Positions 59,935 to 64,000 of a stretch of DNA of 64,000 bases are shown piece after piece. Every line of letters starts with the position of its first letter. The first letter of the stretch is position 1. The DNA is taken from assembly GCA_016710325.1 (NCBI GenBank), contig JADJXK010000001.1, positions 496,001 to 560,000 on the forward strand, given 5' to 3'. The stretch comes from Candidatus Leptofilum proximum. GTDB lineage: Bacteria > Chloroflexota > Anaerolineae > Promineifilales > Promineifilaceae. Made by a program: the position numbers and the translations under genes. The notes below the pieces were generated by a model, which saw only the letters and a list, made by a program, of their open reading frames with translations, made no database searches and was not told where the DNA came from.

Positions 59935-60321
59935 TCACCCCACTTGTGTCGCCAACCACCACGTATTGCCTGTCGGGTCTTTGACACCGGCACGCCGGTC
60001 CGGATCCTCTTTTTGCACCGGTTCCTGTACAGAAACGCCGCCCGCCGCCAGCGCTTTTTGGTAGGTGGCGTCCACATCCGGCACATAAACGTGCAGCCAG
60101 ACAGGGAAGGCTAGATATCCCTCGCCGCCATCGGCCAGCATCACGATGGTGTCGTCAATCTGCACCTCGCCGTGCATGAGCGTGCCATCGGGATTGTCAA
60201 AACGGCGCGTCACTTTCGCGTCAAACGTGGCGGCCAGAAAGTCGATCAGTTTTTGCGCACCATCCACCATGATGTAAGCCGAAACGGAGGCATAATCTTG
60301 GGGTTTGTATGGTTTTGTCAT
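59935..60321 (-). CDS. VOC family (glyoxalase-like) protein
   Basis: 128 residues from ATG 60319-60321 with GGAGATAGAA upstream. VOC fold of the PhnB-like group: SVSAYIMVDGAQKLIDFLAATFDAKVTRRF, GTLMHGEVQIDDTIVMLADG and VKDPTGNTWWLATQ. Likely a small metal-binding dioxygenase, isomerase or resistance protein; substrate unknown. Confidence 0.78.
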   Translation of the reverse strand: MTKPYKPQDYASVSAYIMVDGAQKLIDFLAATFDAKVTRRFDNPDGTLMHGEVQIDDTIVMLADGGEGYLAFPVWLHVYVPDVDATYQKALAAGGVSVQEPVQKEDPDRRAGVKDPTGNTWWLATQVG

Positions 60322-60336
60322 TACTTCTATCTCCAT

Positions 60337-60873
60337 TTAGCCCAACCGCTGGGTGCAGGCCGAGGCCACGCCGCAGTGAGCGCAGCGGTTCCAGTCGTTG
60401 TGGTCGCGGTCCAATTCGGGCTCAAACATATCTTCACGCATCTCGGTGAGCAAATCGAGCAGATCTTCGCGCAGCTCGTCGGTGTAATCGACGGCAAAGG
60501 CGCGATCTTTGTACTGGATGATGCCGTGCGACGGCCGTATCCCATATTCCCGCTCCACCAGCCAGCAGTACGCCGCCAGCTGGTACAAATGGCTCTCGTA
60601 CGGCTCGGTCGGCGCGCGACCAGCCTTAATTTCCACAGGCACAATCGACCCGTCGGTCTCTTCAACCAGGTAATCGGGCTTACCCACCAGGCGAAGATGC
60701 GGATCGTAAAACGCCTCGTCGTTGGTCATCCAGGCGCTGCCGGTATCGCTGTAGAGGATACGGCCGCCAGGCAGCCCCGCCTGATCCGCCAGCACCCCAC
60801 TGCGCCACCACAAAAACAGCGCCAGGGCTAGCAGCAAAAAGCCAAATCCCAGTGCATAACCACCCCAGATCAT
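60337..60873 (-). CDS. Cas4-like PD-(D/E)XK nuclease, C-terminal part
   Basis: 178 residues. Membrane helix (ALGFGFLLLALALFLWW, 7-23), then RecB/Cas4-type nuclease motifs: GKPDYLV (D67), VPVEIKAGRA (E81-x-K83), YQLAAY (Q98 with Y102) and three C-terminal Cys (C164, C167, C173) that together with a Cys in the upstream piece (C17) would form the Cas4 iron-sulfur cluster. In the same frame as the upstream gene and separated from it by one TAG stop and two codons. No CRISPR array or cas gene is nearby. Confidence 0.68.
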   Translation of the reverse strand: MIWGGYALGFGFLLLALALFLWWRSGVLADQAGLPGGRILYSDTGSAWMTNDEAFYDPHLRLVGKPDYLVEETDGSIVPVEIKAGRAPTEPYESHLYQLAAYCWLVEREYGIRPSHGIIQYKDRAFAVDYTDELREDLLDLLTEMREDMFEPELDRDHNDWNRCAHCGVASACTQRLG

Positions 60874-60879
60874 CGCTGC

Positions 60880-61119
60880 CTAACCACCTACCAACGAATA
60901 GGTCACCAACGCTACCACCACAAAAATGAGCACATAGGCCGCCCGCCGCAGCCAGATAGATTGCTGCACCAGCTGGCCATGCTGGCGATGATACTGGGTG
61001 CCTCGGGCCAGCTCCCGCACGTTTTCCGGGGCAACGCCGCGGCTGCGCTTAAGCCACCAGCTGCGCCGACAGTACAAATAGTCGCCAATTTCACTTGCTC
61101 GAATCCAATTATCGCTCAT
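60880..61119 (-). CDS. Cas4-like nuclease, N-terminal part
   Basis: 79 residues: WIRASEIGDYLYCRRSWWLKRSRG matches the first Cas4 helix with its single Cys (C17 here), then ARGTQYHRQHG, then a membrane helix (AAYVLIFVVVALVTYSLV). It ends GG with TAG; reading through the TAG gives Ala-Ala-Met and the downstream frame. One gene interrupted by a nonsense codon, a split two-chain nuclease, or a read-through product are all possible. Confidence 0.65.
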   Translation of the reverse strand: MSDNWIRASEIGDYLYCRRSWWLKRSRGVAPENVRELARGTQYHRQHGQLVQQSIWLRRAAYVLIFVVVALVTYSLVGG

Positions 61120-61160
61120 ATGTTCTAATTCTAGTCAATTCCCCCGGCCTGTCAACAGGC

Positions 61161-61376
61161 GAACCGAAAGGAGGGTGCACGAACAACTTGTCAGGCAAAG
61201 CAATTAACTCACGCAAAGACGCAAAGGGTAAAGGGGAAAAATTTGCATCTTTGCGACTTGGCGTAAAATTTAATCACAACTTGTTCGTAGACCCCCGAAA
61301 GGAACACAGATGGCATGGGTTTGACGGATTTTTATCCGTGCCATCCGTTGAATCCGTGTTCCATTTTAAGGGCGTA
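61161..61376. repeat. Nested inverted repeats in an intergenic region
   Basis: Three nested pairs: ACGAACAACTTGT with ACAACTTGTTCGT; CACGCAAAGACGCAAAG with CTTTGCGACTTGGCGT (two mismatches); and GGAACACAGATGGCA with TGCCAT...GTGTTCC further on. No protein frame. It resembles a mobile palindromic element family between the Cas4-like pair and the alcohol dehydrogenase gene. Confidence 0.5.
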
Positions 61377-61400
61377 TTGTGAGAGGAATGAGGCGCGGGA

Positions 61401-62357
61401 TTACGGCCGTAACAACACCTTCAACACCCCTGGCTGTGCCGCACGGGCAAAGGCAGCTTCCGCTTCAGCCAGCGGGTACTCGGCGGTGATGAGCGGCTTC
61501 GTGTGGAGCGTCTCGCCAGCCAACAGGCGCAGCGCCGGGGCAAAGGGGCCGCAGCGTGAACCGGTAACGGTGATTTCGGCCACCACAATCTTGGTGAGAT
61601 CCACCTGGCTGCTCCCGGCAAAGGTGCTTTTGAGGACCAGATTGCCCAACGGTCGTACCAGACGCAGTGCCTCAGCCAGACCGGCATCATTGCCCGTTGC
61701 CTCCACCACAAAGTCGAAGCTGTTCGCGGGAAAATCGGTGGGAAGGCCAGTAGACATGCCCCAGCTGGCGGGTAAAGCCAGGGAATCACGACGGCGGCCC
61801 AGCAAGGTGATCTCCTCCCCGGCCAGGTGCAGCACCTGGGCCACCAGCAGCCCCAATCGTCCCGGACCAATGACGGCCGTTTTGGCCGACGGCCGTATCG
61901 CCAGCTGCTCGCGTATACGCAGCGCCGCGGACAGCGGTTCGGTGAAAACAGCGCGCTCGTCTGGGATATCATCTGACACTCGGTGCAAATTCCGCAAGGG
62001 CACGGCCACATACTCCGCAAACACACCATCCTGGTGGTGGATGCCCAGCACACGACGATTAGGGCAATGTTCTGGTCCATTCTGGTAGCAAGTGTCACAT
62101 GCCTGGCAGCCGATATTGATACTGCCCACCACGCGCCGTCCCACCCAGCTGGGATCGGCCGCTTCCACTACCACCCCGACAAATTCATGACCCAACACGC
62201 CGGAAAAATCCGGGACGTATCCTTTGACAATTTCCAGATCCGTGGCACAAATTCCGGCGAGGGTAACACGCACGAGGGCGTCGCCAGCCTGGGGGCTGGG
62301 CTGCGGATAATCTCGTTGGAGAGTGAGCCGCCCGGAACTACACAGAAGGGCTAGCAT
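61401..62357 (-). CDS. Zinc-dependent alcohol dehydrogenase (MDR family)
   Basis: 318 residues. Catalytic zinc ligands in ICATDLEIVKG and GHEFVGVV, structural zinc cluster IGCQACDTCYQNGPEHC, NAD(P)-binding GPGRLGLLVAQVL. Shorter than usual (about 340). Substrate unknown; threonine/sorbitol dehydrogenase-like members are closest by pattern. Start ATG preceded by GGAGCCTGACGTT. Confidence 0.82.
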   Translation of the reverse strand: MLALLCSSGRLTLQRDYPQPSPQAGDALVRVTLAGICATDLEIVKGYVPDFSGVLGHEFVGVVVEAADPSWVGRRVVGSINIGCQACDTCYQNGPEHCPNRRVLGIHHQDGVFAEYVAVPLRNLHRVSDDIPDERAVFTEPLSAALRIREQLAIRPSAKTAVIGPGRLGLLVAQVLHLAGEEITLLGRRRDSLALPASWGMSTGLPTDFPANSFDFVVEATGNDAGLAEALRLVRPLGNLVLKSTFAGSSQVDLTKIVVAEITVTGSRCGPFAPALRLLAGETLHTKPLITAEYPLAEAEAAFARAAQPGVLKVLLRP

Positions 62358-62374
62358 AACGTCAGGCTCCGAAG

Positions 62375-63796
62375 TTAATCATCTGTTGGGGTTGCCGAAG
62401 GTGTTGCCACCGGCTCTGGCGTTTCATTGGCAGCGTCAGGCGTGGCTTCTGGGGTTCCTTCGGGGGTTTCTGGTGGAACGGCCGTACCACCACCTAGTAA
62501 AATTTCGTTGAGCAGCGCATTAAGTTCTGCCAGTTCAGGCACATTAACCATGCTAAACCACTGCCCATCATAAACAGCGTCCGGCCCACGCACCAGCAGC
62601 ACCGACCGGGCCGCGCTTGAAGTGGGTGTCACCGAGACACCAGCAGTGGATTCGGGGGCTATAAAGGTAGTTAACCCCGTTCGTAGAACACCGCTTTCCA
62701 GTAAACTGGTCGTCAGGCTGATCACCTGGCTGCTGCCAAGGGTTGTGGTAACGGGCTGGCCGCTGGTGAGAGCAACGGCCGTGCCATCATCAAAAAGCGT
62801 CAGATGCGCCCCATCCAGCCGGTTGTACTGCAACACGGCGTCGAGGGGAAACTGCGCCGGTGGCCGGGGCAAGGTGGCGTCACTGGCTGCCAGCAGCTCG
62901 GCCAATGCATCATCCAGCGCCACGTAAAGCGGCTGGATGGTGGTCGATATGGCGTATTCAGGACAAACCAGGGCGATGAGCCGTTCCGAGCTGCGCCCGG
63001 CAACAAGCAGGGATTCCAGGGCAGTGCCCGGGCAGGGCGCCGTGTACTGCTGCGCCAGCGCCTGGGGATCGGTAGCATCGAAGGCATTGAGCAGGGCGGG
63101 CGGTGCGCCGGTAACCAGCGCCACCTGGCTTTCATGGGCCATCCAGCGGAACATACGGCCGTCAGCCACCACCGCCACCCAATGGGCCGGGGCATAAGGT
63201 GTGGCGCTGCGCCGCAATCCCACGATCGCCTCTGCCGGGAAGTAGGGGCCGAGCGCGGTGGTAAAATAATTCTCCAGGCTGGCCAGCAGCACCGGGTCTT
63301 GCAGCCACCCCTCTCCCTGCGCATCCGAAAATGGCAGGTTATAGCTGAGGCGAATGCAGGTATCGCAGCCTGGAGGCACCGGTTCCAGTTCCAGTTCGGG
63401 CAGCACCCGCTGGAGATCCAGCAGCACCCCTGCCTGGTTATCCCGCTGCACCGAAAAACCGCTGCTTTCATCCACCAGGATAATCTGGCTGCTCACCCCA
63501 CCCTGCAGGCGCCGGTCCAGGCCAATGGCCGGAATCGTCAGCCGCAGTTCTACCACGTTGGACCCAAACGGAATGGGTGTTTTGGTCACCTCGGTGGGCA
63601 GAGGCGCCTGGGTGACGGTTACCACCGGGAAGGTGCCCAGCTGGCTGCCAGGCGGCAGCGGCGTGTAGGTTGGTGGAATCACGGGCGACGTGGGCACCGG
63701 CAGATCGGTCAGCCCAGTCTGATCTGGCGATTGGCCGCCGCAGGCCGCCAAAGTAACGCTTAGCAGGATGAGAAGGGAAAGCCAGTATTTTTGCAC
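62375..63796 (-). CDS. Uncharacterised lipoprotein
   Basis: 473 residues. Lipoprotein signal peptide: LSLLILLSVTLAACGG with lipobox LAAC. A Pro/Thr-rich segment follows (PVPTSPVIPPTYTPLPPG), then two long mixed domains without recognised motif, including CDTCIRLSYNLPFSD and two further Cys; the C-terminus is again Pro/Thr/Glu rich (ETPEGTPEATPDAANETP). Predicted outside the cytoplasmic membrane. Follows secF by 2 bases, so it probably shares its transcript. Confidence 0.65.
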   Translation of the reverse strand: MQKYWLSLLILLSVTLAACGGQSPDQTGLTDLPVPTSPVIPPTYTPLPPGSQLGTFPVVTVTQAPLPTEVTKTPIPFGSNVVELRLTIPAIGLDRRLQGGVSSQIILVDESSGFSVQRDNQAGVLLDLQRVLPELELEPVPPGCDTCIRLSYNLPFSDAQGEGWLQDPVLLASLENYFTTALGPYFPAEAIVGLRRSATPYAPAHWVAVVADGRMFRWMAHESQVALVTGAPPALLNAFDATDPQALAQQYTAPCPGTALESLLVAGRSSERLIALVCPEYAISTTIQPLYVALDDALAELLAASDATLPRPPAQFPLDAVLQYNRLDGAHLTLFDDGTAVALTSGQPVTTTLGSSQVISLTTSLLESGVLRTGLTTFIAPESTAGVSVTPTSSAARSVLLVRGPDAVYDGQWFSMVNVPELAELNALLNEILLGGGTAVPPETPEGTPEATPDAANETPEPVATPSATPTDD

Positions 63797-63798
63797 AG

Positions 63799-64000
63799 TT
63801 ACGCTTTTAAGAAGGGAATTTCGTTCTTTTCCCAGGCAACCAGCAGGGGAACGGCCGTAAAAATAGAGCTGTAGGTCCCACTGAGCAGCCCCACAAACAA
63901 GATAGCAATAAACGGCTTAATCGATGCCCCGCCAAAGAGCAAGATGGCTACCATGATGAACATGGCGTTGAGCTGGGTGGCCAGGGAGCGGTGCACCGTT
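63799..64000 (-). CDS. secF: Protein translocase subunit SecF (C-terminal fragment)
   Basis: 67 residues of the C-terminus; the 5' part lies outside the window. Residues TVHRSLATQLNAMFIMVAILLFGGASIKPFIAILFVGLLSGTYSSIFTAVPLLVAWE match the last two membrane helices of SecF, including the SLATQ and GTYSSIF motifs. Part of the SecDF complex that uses the proton-motive force in protein export. Confidence 0.83.
   Translation of the reverse strand, partial: TVHRSLATQLNAMFIMVAILLFGGASIKPFIAILFVGLLSGTYSSIFTAVPLLVAWEKNEIPFLKA

Larger units (their letters stand above)
615..63858. repeat. Highly iterated palindrome ACGGCCGT
   Basis: The octamer occurs roughly 100 times by eye, first at 615-622 and last at 63851-63858, on average once per 600 bases. 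A crude composition estimate predicts about two. It is found inside most genes in all three frames (Thr-Ala-Val, Asn-Gly-Arg, Arg-Pro) and in gaps. It is nearly absent from rpsA, infA, dnaJ and hrcA-to-S1 intergenic stretches. Often extended to AACGGCCGTT. Confidence 0.9.

Noticed and set aside
60337..61119. CRISPR-associated locus around the Cas4-like pair
   Set aside because: No array of direct repeats with spacers and no other cas gene was seen; the nuclease is an orphan.
61120..61400. Small RNA gene in the gap upstream of the alcohol dehydrogenase
   Set aside because: Only nested inverted repeats are visible; no promoter or known RNA consensus was found.

Overview
The window reads as a chromosomal segment of a GC-rich bacterium, most likely a Chloroflexota member of the Anaerolineae/Caldilineae/Ardenticatenia type. 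That placement is an inference from gene content (PATAN/DUF4388 protein plus MglA-like GTPase, secreted proteins with threonine/proline-rich linkers, V4R proteins, GAF-rich kinases); no rRNA or phylogenetic marker was tested. The octamer ACGGCCGT occurs roughly 100 times by eye, far above chance, in most genes of the window. It behaves like a highly iterated palindrome, comparable to HIP1 of cyanobacteria.

Layout. 1-1.3 kb: a truncated secreted protein (minus) and a nucleotidyltransferase-fold protein (plus). 1.5-9.6 kb: one plus-strand operon that is a lasso-peptide biosynthetic cluster: asparagine-synthetase-like cyclase, two precursor peptides with 16-residue cores and Asp at ring position 8, HPr-kinase-like peptide kinase, sulfotransferase, PqqD-like leader-binding protein, and a transglutaminase-like leader peptidase fused to a nucleotidyltransferase. 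It is bracketed by, and translationally coupled to, the large (first gene) and small (last gene) subunits of an aconitase X dehydratase. This is the most unusual assembly in the window. 9.6-13.2 kb (minus): GNAT acetyltransferase, class-III aminotransferase and 1-pyrroline-5-carboxylate dehydrogenase. 13.3-17 kb (minus): histidine phosphatase and two tandem membrane-anchored C39-like/TPR proteins. 17.1-19.4 kb: universal stress protein, tilS and tRNA-Leu(UAA).

19.4-31.4 kb is a plus-strand signalling/lipid island: PATAN protein, small GTPase, alpha/beta hydrolase, V4R sensor, beta-helix acyltransferase-like protein, a long-chain acyl-ACP-reductase homologue, response regulator with degenerate GGDEF, four-GAF histidine kinase, a second receiver protein, and a second alpha/beta hydrolase lacking its catalytic serine. 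31.4-43.9 kb: hydrolase/WD40 lipoprotein, a transposase remnant, an M23/SH3/glycosidase protein, FAH-family hydrolase, an ArsR-like regulator with MFS exporter, and a MacB/LolCDE-type ABC transporter. 44-52 kb: ribosomal protein S1 and infA, then (minus) the CIRCE-controlled heat-shock operon hrcA-grpE-dnaK-dnaJ-prmA. 52-64 kb: polyprenyl glycosylphosphotransferase, C-terminal processing protease, recN, a zinc-finger/TPR membrane protein, nadK, hisS, a VOC protein, a Cas4-like nuclease divided by one in-frame amber codon between two membrane segments, zinc alcohol dehydrogenase, a lipoprotein and the 3' end of secF.

Operon ends and gene gaps often hold perfect or near-perfect hairpins built from tandem copies of a 7-9 bp unit (GTGAAAC, AATTACYC, GGTAATC, GGAGATT). 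At two convergent junctions the hairpin also supplies the stop codon of the upstream gene.
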